A DNA stretch of 20,644 nt from CBFDBF01 sp050304615 (lineage in GTDB: Bacteria > Pseudomonadota > Gammaproteobacteria > Chromatiales > Chromatiaceae), in assembly GCA_050304615.1 (NCBI GenBank), contig JBNLDW010000013.1, forward strand, positions 1 to 20,644, in the 5' to 3' direction. Made by a program: the position numbers and the translations under genes. This document shows positions 1-7,825 of this stretch, in pieces. Position 1 is the stretch's first letter, and each line of letters begins with the position of its first letter. The notes under the pieces are model-generated. The model was not told where the DNA came from and searched no databases. It saw only the letters and a list, made by a program, of their open reading frames with translations.

Positions 1-22
1 TTTAGATCTTGAGTTGTGAAGA

Positions 23-47
23 CGGGGCCTTCGGGCCCCGTTTTTTT
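23..47 (+). terminator. Rho-independent terminator of an upstream gene
   Basis: A perfect 7-bp GC stem (23-29 with 34-40) closed by a TTCG tetraloop is followed by seven T residues at 41-47. This is a textbook intrinsic terminator on the + strand. A short open frame ending in TGA at 17-19 (last residues LDLEL) could be the C-terminus of the upstream gene, but five residues are too few to identify it. Confidence 0.9.
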
Positions 48-63
48 ATGTACAGGATGTACG

Positions 64-349
64 GTACGCCGCGGGCGCAGGGATGCGCAGGAGCGGCGCA
101 TGTATAGAGTAGGTGTTCGAAACTACCGGCCGTAGCGGCGATGCATAGGAAGGCCGCACTGGAAACTGCTCCTTGCGTTTCCAGTATACCCGCCATCCCT
201 GGCGGTAGTACGCCGCGGGCGCAGGGATGCGCAGGAGCGGCGCATGTATAGAGTAGGTGTTCGAAACTACCGGCCGTAGCGGCGAATGTACAAAGGCCTC
301 ACTGGAAGCTGCTCCTGCGTTTCCAGCGCTTCCACCATCCCTGTCGGTA
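64..349. repeat. Two tandem ~143-bp intergenic repeats with nested palindromes
   Basis: Copy 1 spans 64-207 (144 bp) and copy 2 spans 208-349 (142 bp). The first 77 bp are identical (64-140 and 208-284); the rest is diverged but alignable. Each copy contains an outer CGCCGC/GCGGCG pair around GCGC-AGGGAT-GCGC (75-88 and 219-232), then a CTGGAAAC/GTTTCCAG-type hairpin (159-184; degenerate at 302-326), then a hairpin with loop ATCCCT (190-205; degenerate at 332-347). Short antisense open frames through the copies look like a by-product of the repeat and not a gene. From 350 to 480 I see no further gene or convincing promoter. Related elements occur near 15.3 kb and 18.3 kb. Confidence 0.85.
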
Positions 350-491
350 GTATGCTGTGGAGCACTATCTCTATTTGAGAGTACAAACCAACCATACGGT
401 GGTGCCCGCAGGTTGGGGAAATGATATTATCTGCGTATTTGGCGGAGGCTTGGGCTATCTGCCGCATCAACATAAAAATAGGAGTTAGTTT

Positions 492-2456
492 GTGGATAAT
501 GCCATAAAGACTGCGCTACAGCAGGGGATGACCCTGTTTCAGGCAGGCCAACTGCCGAAGGCAGAGAAACTATTTCGCGATGTATTGGCGCGAGAGCCAC
601 GGGATGTAAATGCGCTGCAACTATTGGGGTTGACCATGTTTCAGCAGGGTAATCCGCAAGAGGGCGAGCGGCTGCTGCGTAAGGCTATTCGCCGCAGCCC
701 TAAGATCGCCAAGCTCCATTTTAACCTTGGGCAAATGCTAGAGGTGCAGGGTAAGCTGAAGGAGGCAGTATTTGCCTTTCGTGAGGCCCGCCAGCTGGAT
801 TCTCAGGATGAGTGGATTCCGGTAAACCTGGGGGTAGCATATGGCAAACTGAATCGGCTGGATGAAGCGGTGTCCTCCTGTCGGGCAGCACTGAAGTTAA
901 ATCCAGAGAACGTATATGCCCTCTCCAATATGGGACACATGTTGTGGCGAAACGGCAAGCAGGACGAGGCGGTGGTGACCTTGGAGAAGGCGTTGGAGAT
1001 CAATCCTGATTCTATCGAGGCACTCTCTAACCTCGGCACTATCTGGTTTGGGGAGAAACAGTTGGAAAAGGCTGAGAAGTTACTGCGCCGCGCCTATGAA
1101 CTGAACTCTAACCACCCTGATGTACTTAATAACCTGGCCGGGGTGTTGACGGCACAGGGTGACTTGGAAGAGGCTCTACAGCTATGCCGCAGGGCTTTAC
1201 AGATGAATCCCCGCTCAGCTGAGCTATATTTCAACCTGGGACGGGTGGCGCATAAGAGCGAGCAGTGGGAGGAGGTTATAAATGCCTACTCTAGAGGGTT
1301 GGAACTGCAACCCAATGTGGCCGATGCCATATCAGGATTGGCCGATGCGTGCAGCATCATGGGGAGGTTCGATGAGGCGAAACGGCTTTACTACCAGGCA
1401 TTAGATCTGGATCCGGATAGGCCAACTGTCTATGCCGGACTGCTTGGGCTTGAAGATAGCGCTATCATGCTGGATCGGCTGGATCGGATCGAGGAAGTTT
1501 ACGCGGCGCCAGATATCGACGAGGAGGAAAAGCTTGCACTTGCCTTTGCCCTGGCTAAATTTCTGGAGAGGGAGGGGGAGTATGAGAGAGCCTTTAACTA
1601 CCTGGCAGAGGGGAACCAGCTGAAGCGGTCCAGCTATGAGTATGACCGGGAGGAGGAGCAGGCATCCTTCGAACTGGTAAAGTCCACCTTTACCAAAGAT
1701 TTTTTTGTGCAGAGATCTGAATATGGGGTGGCTAGTGATATGCCCATATTTATCCTCGGCATGCCGCGCTCCGGTACTACCCTGACCGAGCAGATATTGG
1801 CCAGCCATCCGCAGGTGTTTGGGGCCGGTGAGCTTACTATATTGCGCCGGGCGATAACCAATAGATGTGCTCCGGTCAAGTTTGCGCACTATCCAGAGAC
1901 GGTGGCCGAGTGGAGTGAGGATGATTTTTCAGCTCTGGGGGAGGAGTATCTGAAGAAGTTGCAAGAGTACCCGGATGGTGAGAAGCGGGCGACCGACAAG
2001 TTACCGCACAACTTCTTCCTGCTTGGTATGATCCATTTGGCTATGCCAAATGCCAAGGTGATTCATTGCAGGCGTGATCCGGTGGACAACTGTCTCTCCA
2101 TCTTCAAGCAGAACTTCAAATCAATACACAAATACGCCTACGATCTGGAGGAGCTGGGTGGGTATTATCGGCTCTATGCCGACCTGATGCAGCACTGGCA
2201 TAAGGTATTGCCTGAGGGGGCCATATTTGATCTTCAGTACGAAGATATGGTGGCAGATCAGGAGGGTGTGAGCCGCAAGTTGCTGGAGTTCTGTGGGCTG
2301 CCATGGGATGACAACTGCCTGCGTTTTCATGAGACCAAGCGGGCGGTACGAACTGCCAGTCAATCCCAGGTACGTAAAAAGATCTACAGCGATTCTGTGG
2401 AGCTGTGGCGGCGTTATGAGGAGCAGTTGCAACCGTTGATTAAGGTGCTGGGGTAA
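492..2456 (+). CDS. TPR-repeat sulfotransferase family protein
   Basis: This 654-residue protein fuses a tetratricopeptide solenoid to a PAPS-dependent sulfotransferase domain. Residues 19-324 are nine TPR units in an unbroken 34-residue period. Residues ~415-650 form the sulfotransferase: GMPRSGTT at 423-430 is the 5'-phosphosulfate loop and HCRRDPVDN from 525 fits the 3'-phosphate site. There is no signal peptide or membrane segment, so it is probably cytoplasmic. The start is GTG, supported by GGAG at 481-484 seven bases upstream. It lies 41 bp before lpdA on the same strand and may be co-transcribed. Proteins of this architecture are common in Proteobacteria, but their acceptors (glycan, peptide or small molecule) are mostly unknown. 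The family call is firm; the substrate is not inferable. Confidence 0.9.
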   Translation: MDNAIKTALQQGMTLFQAGQLPKAEKLFRDVLAREPRDVNALQLLGLTMFQQGNPQEGERLLRKAIRRSPKIAKLHFNLGQMLEVQGKLKEAVFAFREARQLDSQDEWIPVNLGVAYGKLNRLDEAVSSCRAALKLNPENVYALSNMGHMLWRNGKQDEAVVTLEKALEINPDSIEALSNLGTIWFGEKQLEKAEKLLRRAYELNSNHPDVLNNLAGVLTAQGDLEEALQLCRRALQMNPRSAELYFNLGRVAHKSEQWEEVINAYSRGLELQPNVADAISGLADACSIMGRFDEAKRLYYQALDLDPDRPTVYAGLLGLEDSAIMLDRLDRIEEVYAAPDIDEEEKLALAFALAKFLEREGEYERAFNYLAEGNQLKRSSYEYDREEEQASFELVKSTFTKDFFVQRSEYGVASDMPIFILGMPRSGTTLTEQILASHPQVFGAGELTILRRAITNRCAPVKFAHYPETVAEWSEDDFSALGEEYLKKLQEYPDGEKRATDKLPHNFFLLGMIHLAMPNAKVIHCRRDPVDNCLSIFKQNFKSIHKYAYDLEELGGYYRLYADLMQHWHKVLPEGAIFDLQYEDMVADQEGVSRKLLEFCGLPWDDNCLRFHETKRAVRTASQSQVRKKIYSDSVELWRRYEEQLQPLIKVLG

Positions 2457-2497
2457 GAGAGGCGCAATAAACTGATGGAACAGCAGCGCAACAACAT

Positions 2498-3928
2498 ATG
2501 AGCAACACGCAGGAGCATTCCACGGTCGATGTGATGGTACTGGGCGGTGGCCCGGGCGGTTACACTGCGGCCTTTCGTGCTGCCGATCTCGGCCTGAAGG
2601 TGGCGTTGGTTGAGCGTTATTCTGCTCTTGGTGGGGTCTGTCTCAATGTCGGTTGCATCCCGTCTAAGGCGCTGCTGCATGCGGTAGCGACCATGAATGA
2701 AGCTGCCGGTATGGAGCGTATGGGGCTTCACTTTCAACCGCCACAGGTGGATCTGGAAGCCCTGCGAGCCGGTAAGGAGAGGGTGGTAAAGCGTCTTACC
2801 AGTGGTCTCTCCGCGCTGGCCAAGCAGCGTGAGGTGGAGGTGGTACAGGGGGTTGGGCGGTTTGTGGATAGTCACCAGATAGAGGTGGATGGCGGCGCTG
2901 GGGTGCGCACCATCCGTTTTGATAGTGCCATTATCGCCTGCGGCTCCTCTCCGACCAGGATTCCGGGGCTGCCATACGATGATACCCGGCTGATAGACTC
3001 CACCGGCGCGTTGGCGCTGACAGATCTGCCACAGCGGATGCTGATTATAGGTGGCGGCATCATCGGCTTGGAGATGGCGGCCATATATTCTGCCCTCGGC
3101 TCCAAGATAGATATTGTGGAGCTGTCGCCGGGACTGATCCCAGGGTGTGACCGTGACCTGGTGCGGCCACTCCAGAAGTCGATAGCTGGGCGCTATAACC
3201 GGATCATGTTGCAGACCAGGGTCGGTGAGATACATCCTGACAAGGATGGTCTGGAGGTGTTGTTTGAGAGTGAAGACGCCCCTGAGCCAGCACAATATGA
3301 CAAGATCCTGGTTGCGGTAGGGCGTAGCCCCAATGGTCTCCAGATCGGAGCGGAGCAGGCTGGAGTCACGGTAGACCAGCACGGCTTTATCGCGGTGAAT
3401 GGTAAACAACAGACCAATGTGCCACATATCTATGCCATCGGGGATGTCACCGGAGGTCCTATGCTGGCCCATAAGGCAACCCATGAGGCCAAGCTGGTGG
3501 CAGAACTGATTGCCGGTCTGGAGCCTGATTGCAGCCCGACGGCAATCCCTGCGGTCGCCTATACAGAGCCAGAGATAGCCTGGGTCGGGCTGACCGAAAC
3601 AGCGGCTAAAGGGCAGGGGATCGAGTATGAGAAGGGGGCGTTTCCATGGGCCGCCAGCGGTCGTGCCATAGGTATTGGACACGATAATGGACTGACCAAG
3701 TTGTTGCTGGAGCCGCAGAGTAGACGACTTTTGGGTGCTGGTATTGTCGGGCATGGTGCCGGAGAGTTAATCGGTGAGGCTGCCCTGGCGCTGGAGATGG
3801 GGGCAACGGAAGAGCAACTGGGACATATCATCCATCCTCACCCATCTCTCAATGAGACCATCGGGTTAGCGGCAGAGGTGGCAGCGGGGAGTATCACCGA
3901 CATCATGCCGCCACGTAGGCGTAGATAG
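2498..3928 (+). CDS. lpdA: Dihydrolipoyl dehydrogenase (E3)
   Basis: A 476-residue flavoprotein disulfide reductase that reoxidises the dihydrolipoyl groups of 2-oxo acid dehydrogenase complexes (or glycine cleavage H protein) with NAD+. It shows the N-terminal FAD motif GGGPGG (16-21), the redox-active pair C48/C53 in GGVCLNVGCIPSK, a second dinucleotide motif GGGIIG for NAD, the YAIGDVTGG FAD segment, and the C-terminal catalytic His-Glu pair H448/E453 in HPHPSLNE. Length is normal for E3. The tail ends in four arginines. No E1 or E2 gene adjoins; the upstream neighbour is a sulfotransferase. The ATG has no clear Shine-Dalgarno. An 8-codon frame (2475-2501) ends in TGA overlapping this ATG and may couple translation. 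Mercuric or glutathione reductases were considered, but the CLNVGC spacing and HPHP motif favour E3. Confidence 0.95.
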   Translation: MSNTQEHSTVDVMVLGGGPGGYTAAFRAADLGLKVALVERYSALGGVCLNVGCIPSKALLHAVATMNEAAGMERMGLHFQPPQVDLEALRAGKERVVKRLTSGLSALAKQREVEVVQGVGRFVDSHQIEVDGGAGVRTIRFDSAIIACGSSPTRIPGLPYDDTRLIDSTGALALTDLPQRMLIIGGGIIGLEMAAIYSALGSKIDIVELSPGLIPGCDRDLVRPLQKSIAGRYNRIMLQTRVGEIHPDKDGLEVLFESEDAPEPAQYDKILVAVGRSPNGLQIGAEQAGVTVDQHGFIAVNGKQQTNVPHIYAIGDVTGGPMLAHKATHEAKLVAELIAGLEPDCSPTAIPAVAYTEPEIAWVGLTETAAKGQGIEYEKGAFPWAASGRAIGIGHDNGLTKLLLEPQSRRLLGAGIVGHGAGELIGEAALALEMGATEEQLGHIIHPHPSLNETIGLAAEVAAGSITDIMPPRRRR

Positions 3929-4047
3929 ATAGCAACACATGGCCGTTTTTGCGACCTACTCACTCCTTATGGCTGTAAAATCGGGTATTCTCTACTAAAG
4001 TACCTATCCAAGAAGATTAAAAACATATTTCGGCTTGGGTCGGAAAG

Positions 4048-4077
4048 TTGGTTAATAAAGATGCCTACTATTATATA
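4048..4077 (+). promoter_or_regulatory. Possible promoter for the HerA-like gene
   Basis: TTGGTT at 4048-4053 and TATATA at 4072-4077 are 18 bp apart. They would start transcription about 25-30 bp before the ATG at 4111. The -35 matches consensus poorly, so this is tentative. Confidence 0.3.
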
Positions 4078-4110
4078 TCTCTCCACCCGGCGTTGTGTAA
4101 GGAGTGCTGC

Positions 4111-5745
4111 ATGAGCATAGATAGAGTAACCCTGGTCGGTAAGCTTACCGAGGTGCGTGAAAACGAACTTAATGCCATGTTGACAGTGGATTACTCGAAC
4201 GGGTTTCCCCTGCTTACAGTAGATGGTGAGGAGTTGCTGGTGGGGCAGGTAGGCTCTTATATGCGAATCGTTCAGGGTGATATCGCGGTTATTGGAATGG
4301 TTAGCAGGGCAGAGGATGAGCCGTTCTCATCCCGCGCCGTAATCAAGATGATACCGGTTGGCGAACTGGACGCGAGTGGGCGCTTTGCACGCGGTATTAG
4401 CCGCTACCCCGCACCAGGTGCCGAAGTGCATCTCATGGCGAGCAGTGATATCGGGGTAATGTTTGAAAAGTATCGCGCCATGGGGTTTGATCTTGGGCAT
4501 CTCCCAGCCAATCCATCGATGCGGGTATGTCTAGATCCGGCGGTGATGTTTGGGCGGCATGTGGCCATTCTTGGTCAGTCTGGTGCAGGTAAATCATGGG
4601 GTGTGGCCAATGTCATTCAGAGTGCTGTGGCGGTTATGCCCAAGGCTCATATAATCATACTCGACCTGCACGGGGAGTATGTCTGGACTGATCAGAATGG
4701 GGTAAAGCAGGCGTCCTTTAAGGAGGATCAGGTGCAGGCGATTGATGCCCGTGACCTGGAGATACCATACTGGCTGCTGACCTATAGTGAACTTACTGAT
4801 CTGTTGATCGACCGCAGCGACACGAATGCCACTGTGCAGTTGGCCTTTCTGCGGGAGGTGGTTCAGACCCTCCGTAAAAGCGCGAATAAGGAGATGGATC
4901 CGAGCACTATTTCGATTGACTCACCACTCTATTTTCCACTGCCAGAGCTATTTCATCAGTTCAAACGGGCCAATGAACAGACTAGTGACTTTGGTAAGGT
5001 GAAGGGGCCTCTGTTTGGACAGTTTGACGATTTTCTGATCAGGTTGCAGAGCCGCCTGAACGATGTACGGTACAACTTTTTATTTAAACCGAAGAGACGT
5101 AAATCATCGGATACACTGCCTGATTTGTTGCGTGAATTTATGGGACTGGGCGAACTGAAAAAACAGATTACAGTAATCGATTTCAGCTCAGTCCCATTTG
5201 ATGTGCGGCCCACAGTATCGGCCCAGATTGGCCGTCTTGCCTTTGAGTTTAACTATTGGAACCCGCACTCACGGCAGTTTCCTATCCTGCTTGTATGTGA
5301 GGAGGCACACGCCTATATCCCCCGCGAGGGAGGCACTCAGTACGAGGGAACCCGTCGCTCCATGGAGAGGATCGCAAAAGAGGGTAGAAAGTATGGTGTT
5401 GGTTTGATGGTGGTCAGTCAGCGTCCGCATGAGCTTTCGGAGACGGTGTTGGCACAGTGTAGCAGCTTCCTCTGTTTTCGGATAAGCAACCCGGATGACC
5501 AGGCATATATTCGTGAGTTGGTTCCAGATTCTGAGGGCGAGCTGATCGATATACTGGCATCGCTTGGACGGGGTGAGGCGGTGGCCTTGGGCGAGTCTTC
5601 ACCAGTATTGACCAGGTTTCAGATGCGAGCGCCAGATCCCACGCCAAACAGTGATGATATCGACTTCTATACCCAGTGGCGTGAAGGGCTAGATGATCTG
5701 AATGTGGATGATATAGTTACGCGGTGGCGGCGTCAGGGACAGTAG
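4111..5745 (+). CDS. HerA-like hexameric DNA-translocase ATPase (DUF87)
   Basis: A 544-residue ATP-binding protein of the HerA/FtsK superfamily. Residues 1-~110 resemble the HAS beta-barrel. The ATPase core has Walker A GQSGAGKS at 155-162, Walker B with acidic residues in LLVCEEAHAY near 393-402, and a downstream VSQRP segment typical of sensor and arginine-finger regions. HerA proteins form ring-shaped DNA pumps and usually act with NurA nuclease or another effector, or alone in repair and defence. No such partner is next to it. I chose ATG 4111 because GGAG at 4101-4104 sits six bases upstream; a TTG at 4048 would add 21 residues but has no ribosome site and overlaps the putative promoter. 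The stop lies in a 7-bp tandem repeat, 16 bp from the convergent tRNA. The family is well supported; the role is unknown. Confidence 0.85.
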   Translation: MSIDRVTLVGKLTEVRENELNAMLTVDYSNGFPLLTVDGEELLVGQVGSYMRIVQGDIAVIGMVSRAEDEPFSSRAVIKMIPVGELDASGRFARGISRYPAPGAEVHLMASSDIGVMFEKYRAMGFDLGHLPANPSMRVCLDPAVMFGRHVAILGQSGAGKSWGVANVIQSAVAVMPKAHIIILDLHGEYVWTDQNGVKQASFKEDQVQAIDARDLEIPYWLLTYSELTDLLIDRSDTNATVQLAFLREVVQTLRKSANKEMDPSTISIDSPLYFPLPELFHQFKRANEQTSDFGKVKGPLFGQFDDFLIRLQSRLNDVRYNFLFKPKRRKSSDTLPDLLREFMGLGELKKQITVIDFSSVPFDVRPTVSAQIGRLAFEFNYWNPHSRQFPILLVCEEAHAYIPREGGTQYEGTRRSMERIAKEGRKYGVGLMVVSQRPHELSETVLAQCSSFLCFRISNPDDQAYIRELVPDSEGELIDILASLGRGEAVALGESSPVLTRFQMRAPDPTPNSDDIDFYTQWREGLDDLNVDDIVTRWRRQGQ

Positions 5746-5759
5746 ACAGTAGACAGTAG
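5739..5759. repeat. Three tandem ACAGTAG heptamers over a stop codon
   Basis: Three perfect 7-bp units cover the TAG stop of the HerA-like gene. Because 7 is not a multiple of 3, the TAGs at 5743, 5750 and 5757 close all three + frames. Confidence 0.8.
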
Positions 5760-5761
5760 TA

Positions 5762-5837
<76 letters not shown>

Positions 5838-5860
5838 ATAAGAAATCAGCGGCAGTATAC

Positions 5861-5866
5861 ATTATA
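5861..5866 (-). promoter_or_regulatory. Probable -10 box of tRNA-Thr
   Basis: A perfect TATAAT on the minus strand lies 24 bp before the tRNA 5' end. No good -35 is visible at the expected distance. Confidence 0.4.
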
Positions 5867-5890
5867 GAGACGGACTACCGAAGGGGGTAT

Positions 5891-5940
5891 CTCCGCTTTA
5901 GCTTGATTACAAGCGGTAAAGCTAAGGCTATAAAGTGGAG
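5891..5940 (-). other. Competing hairpins between fur-family gene and tRNA-Thr
   Basis: TTAGCTT (5898-5904) can pair with AAGCTAA (5919-5925) inside an outer CTCC/GGAG pair (5891-5894 with 5937-5940). Alternatively GCTTG (5901-5905) pairs with CAAGC (5910-5914). The two folds exclude each other. There is no T-tract, so this is not a standard terminator. Confidence 0.35.
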
Positions 5941-6360
5941 CTAGTCACTCGGCCGCAGGTGGATAATAACATCTACATCAGAGATCTCAGTACCTGGCGG
6001 CAGAGTTGTCGGCAGGGTAACCTCCACCTCATCAGGGAAGACGTCTGAGAGTTCCTGGGTTGTTCTATTATAGAAGTGGTAATGGGGGTGGGTGCTGGAG
6101 TCATAGAAGATACGTGATGGATCTACCACCAACTCCCTGATCAGACCCTTACGTGCAAACAGGCCAAGCGTGTTGTACACAGTCGCCTTGGATACCGGTT
6201 GACCATCTTCATTAGCTATTACCATCACCTGATCTGCCGACACATGCTGTGGGCGAGAGAGCATGGCGGAGGCAATCTTCACCCGCTGTGCGGTAGGGAT
6301 GATGTCATGCTCCCGCAGAAGACGGGAGAGGCTAAATGTTGAGTTGTCCGTGCTTTTCAT
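5941..6360 (-). CDS. Fur-family transcriptional regulator without cysteines
   Basis: A 139-residue protein with the Fur winged-helix DNA-binding domain (about 8-85; TAQRVKIASAML and SKATVYNTLGLFARKGLI are recognisable) and a dimerisation/metal-sensing half beginning at HPHYHFYN. The usual CxxC structural-zinc cysteines are replaced by YNRT-type residues, and the whole protein contains no cysteine. Known Fur, Zur and PerR members mostly keep the cysteines; Irr-type heme- or iron-responsive members lack them, so an Irr-like sensor is one possibility. It lies downstream of the rsx operon, 123 bp away across a likely terminator, so it is probably a separate unit. It is also preceded by no strong Shine-Dalgarno. 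Family is sure; the metal or heme ligand is unknown. Confidence 0.88.
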   Translation of the reverse strand: MKSTDNSTFSLSRLLREHDIIPTAQRVKIASAMLSRPQHVSADQVMVIANEDGQPVSKATVYNTLGLFARKGLIRELVVDPSRIFYDSSTHPHYHFYNRTTQELSDVFPDEVEVTLPTTLPPGTEISDVDVIIHLRPSD

Positions 6361-6430
6361 ATCTAGAGTGTAAGATATCAGGAGGTAAAAAGTCCAGTAA
6401 AAAGGTCTGTATTTATAGGTTATTAATTTT

Positions 6431-6471
6431 AAAAACAGCTATATATCATATAGTTACCAGTTTTCACTGGT
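6431..6471 (-). terminator. Probable terminator of the rsx operon
   Basis: On the minus strand just after rsxE, ACCAGT/ACTGGT pairs around a GAAA loop (6456-6471). A second AT-rich hairpin CTATAT/ATATAG (6439-6453) follows and then a run of five T (6431-6435). The second stem is weak. Confidence 0.45.
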
Positions 6472-6483
6472 CGTCGCCAGCTG

Positions 6484-7164
6484 TCAGACTTCGACTCCAC
6501 AACCCTGTTGTACTGTAGCCTGCTTACCCTTTCTGGCATCGATTATATTCTTGATTGCGATCATAAATCCCATGCCGATAAAGGCACCAGGTGGAAGAAT
6601 GGCCAGCAGCATGCCCTTGAAACCATCGCCCAGGCTCATGGTGAGCCCAGCCGCCGCTTCACCAAACATCAGATCGGCCTGGGAAAAGAGTGTGCCCATG
6701 CCGATGATCTCGCGCATACCACCGAGTACCACCAAGGCCAGGGTGAAACCCAGTCCCATAGCAAGGCCATCAACGGCCGAGCGGGGGATGCTGTTTTTGG
6801 AGGCAAAGGCCTCGGCCCGGCCTATGATGGCGCAGTTAGTCACGATCAGCGGGATGAATATACCCAGTACCTTAAATAGGTCATAGAACCAGGCGTTCAT
6901 GCTCAATTCTACTGCAGTTACGAATGAGGCGATTACCAGGACGAATACCGGCAGACGAATCTCCTGGCGTACGATATTACGGATAAGGGAGATGGTGATG
7001 TTGGAGAGGGTTAGTACTACTGCGGTAGCGATACCAAGCCCCAGGCCGTTTATGGCGGTGTTGGTTACGGCCAGCAGGGGGCAGAGTCCCAATAGCGCGA
7101 CTATCGCCTGGTTGTTGTCCCACAACCCGTCACGGATCATCTTGCCATAGGTGATTTCAGCCAT
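6484..7164 (-). CDS. rsxE: Rsx/Rnf electron transport complex subunit E
   Basis: A 226-residue polytopic inner-membrane protein (RnfE/RsxE, paralogous to RsxA and NqrD/E). C28 in LLGLCPLLAVTN and C111 in IVTNCAIIG are the paired half-helix cysteines that, with those of RsxA, bind the buried iron centre in Rnf/Nqr structures. I chose the ATG at 7164 (MAEITYGKMIRDGLW) because family members start just before the NGLW-like segment and AAAGGCG lies just upstream; an in-frame extension to 7233 would overlap rsxG and look foreign to the family. The gap to rsxG is one base (TAA-A-ATG). It is the last gene of the operon; the nth gene that follows it in many gammaproteobacteria is not present. Confidence 0.95.
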   Translation of the reverse strand: MAEITYGKMIRDGLWDNNQAIVALLGLCPLLAVTNTAINGLGLGIATAVVLTLSNITISLIRNIVRQEIRLPVFVLVIASFVTAVELSMNAWFYDLFKVLGIFIPLIVTNCAIIGRAEAFASKNSIPRSAVDGLAMGLGFTLALVVLGGMREIIGMGTLFSQADLMFGEAAAGLTMSLGDGFKGMLLAILPPGAFIGMGFMIAIKNIIDARKGKQATVQQGCGVEV

Positions 7165-7165
7165 T

Positions 7166-7825
7166 TTAGTCGCCTTTTGTCTCTGCTTGCCCGTCAAGTG
7201 GAGCACTTGTCTCGTTCTCTGCGAAGATTGCATCCTGGTGGCCCTTGAAATAGAGCAGGGTATTCTTTACCGCCTTGACGATGGCCCTTGGGGTTATGGT
7301 CGCACCGGTAAACTGATCAAAAACACCGCCATCACGCTTTACCCCCCACTGGTCGGGAGTAGGGTTGGATAGGGATTTGCCGTTGAAGCCCAGGATCCAG
7401 TCACTCTTTGCGGTCTCTACCTTATCTCCCAGTCCCGGGGTCTCCTTGTGGGCAACTACCCGGACACCGGCCAGGGAGCCATCGGCCTTGACCGCTACCA
7501 ATAGTTTGATATTACCGCTATAACCGCCGGGCGCTATAGAGGTGAAGACGGCGGCAACCGCCTTTCCACTTTTGCGTCCACGGTACACTATGGTCTCTTT
7601 ACCGCCCAGCATATCTGGCTCTACAACGCTTAGTTTGTCGTTGATGATGTCGTTATCTATGTCTTCCGCTGGAACCATAGCGCTGAGGCTCTGCAGTAGT
7701 GCCTGACGCTCGTTCTCGGCGATCTGATCCTTGGTCACCTGGTGGGTAAACGCCACTAGCCCTGTCCCAAGTACGGCAAACATGGCCAGCAGTAGACCGG
7801 CAACTGTGATCTTGTGCTTAATCAT
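7166..7825 (-). CDS. rsxG: Rsx/Rnf electron transport complex subunit G (FMN-binding)
   Basis: A 219-residue periplasm-facing flavoprotein anchored by one N-terminal membrane helix (about 7-27). The FMN-binding domain ends with the flavinylation motif TGAT, with T176 as the expected residue carrying phosphoester-linked FMN, close to the position in Vibrio cholerae RnfG. The start at 7825 (MIKHKITVAG) has GGAG seven bases upstream and overlaps the rsxD stop by 8 bp; an ATG seven codons earlier is possible but has no such site. It relays electrons within the complex. Modification would need the flavin transferase ApbE, which is not in this window. Confidence 0.95.
   Translation of the reverse strand: MIKHKITVAGLLLAMFAVLGTGLVAFTHQVTKDQIAENERQALLQSLSAMVPAEDIDNDIINDKLSVVEPDMLGGKETIVYRGRKSGKAVAAVFTSIAPGGYSGNIKLLVAVKADGSLAGVRVVAHKETPGLGDKVETAKSDWILGFNGKSLSNPTPDQWGVKRDGGVFDQFTGATITPRAIVKAVKNTLLYFKGHQDAIFAENETSAPLDGQAETKGD

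Noticed and set aside
2..473. Short antisense frames through the tandem repeats
   Set aside because: The frames follow the repeat unit, are broken by the 2-bp shift between copies, and have no ribosome site; better explained as non-coding repeat.
2414..3754. 446-codon open frame antisense to lpdA
   Set aside because: Its sequence has no recognisable domain and lies fully opposite a well-conserved enzyme gene; it is a codon-bias shadow.
4048..4110. TTG start adding 21 residues to the HerA-like protein
   Set aside because: No Shine-Dalgarno, and it overlaps a likely promoter; ATG 4111 has GGAG at good spacing.
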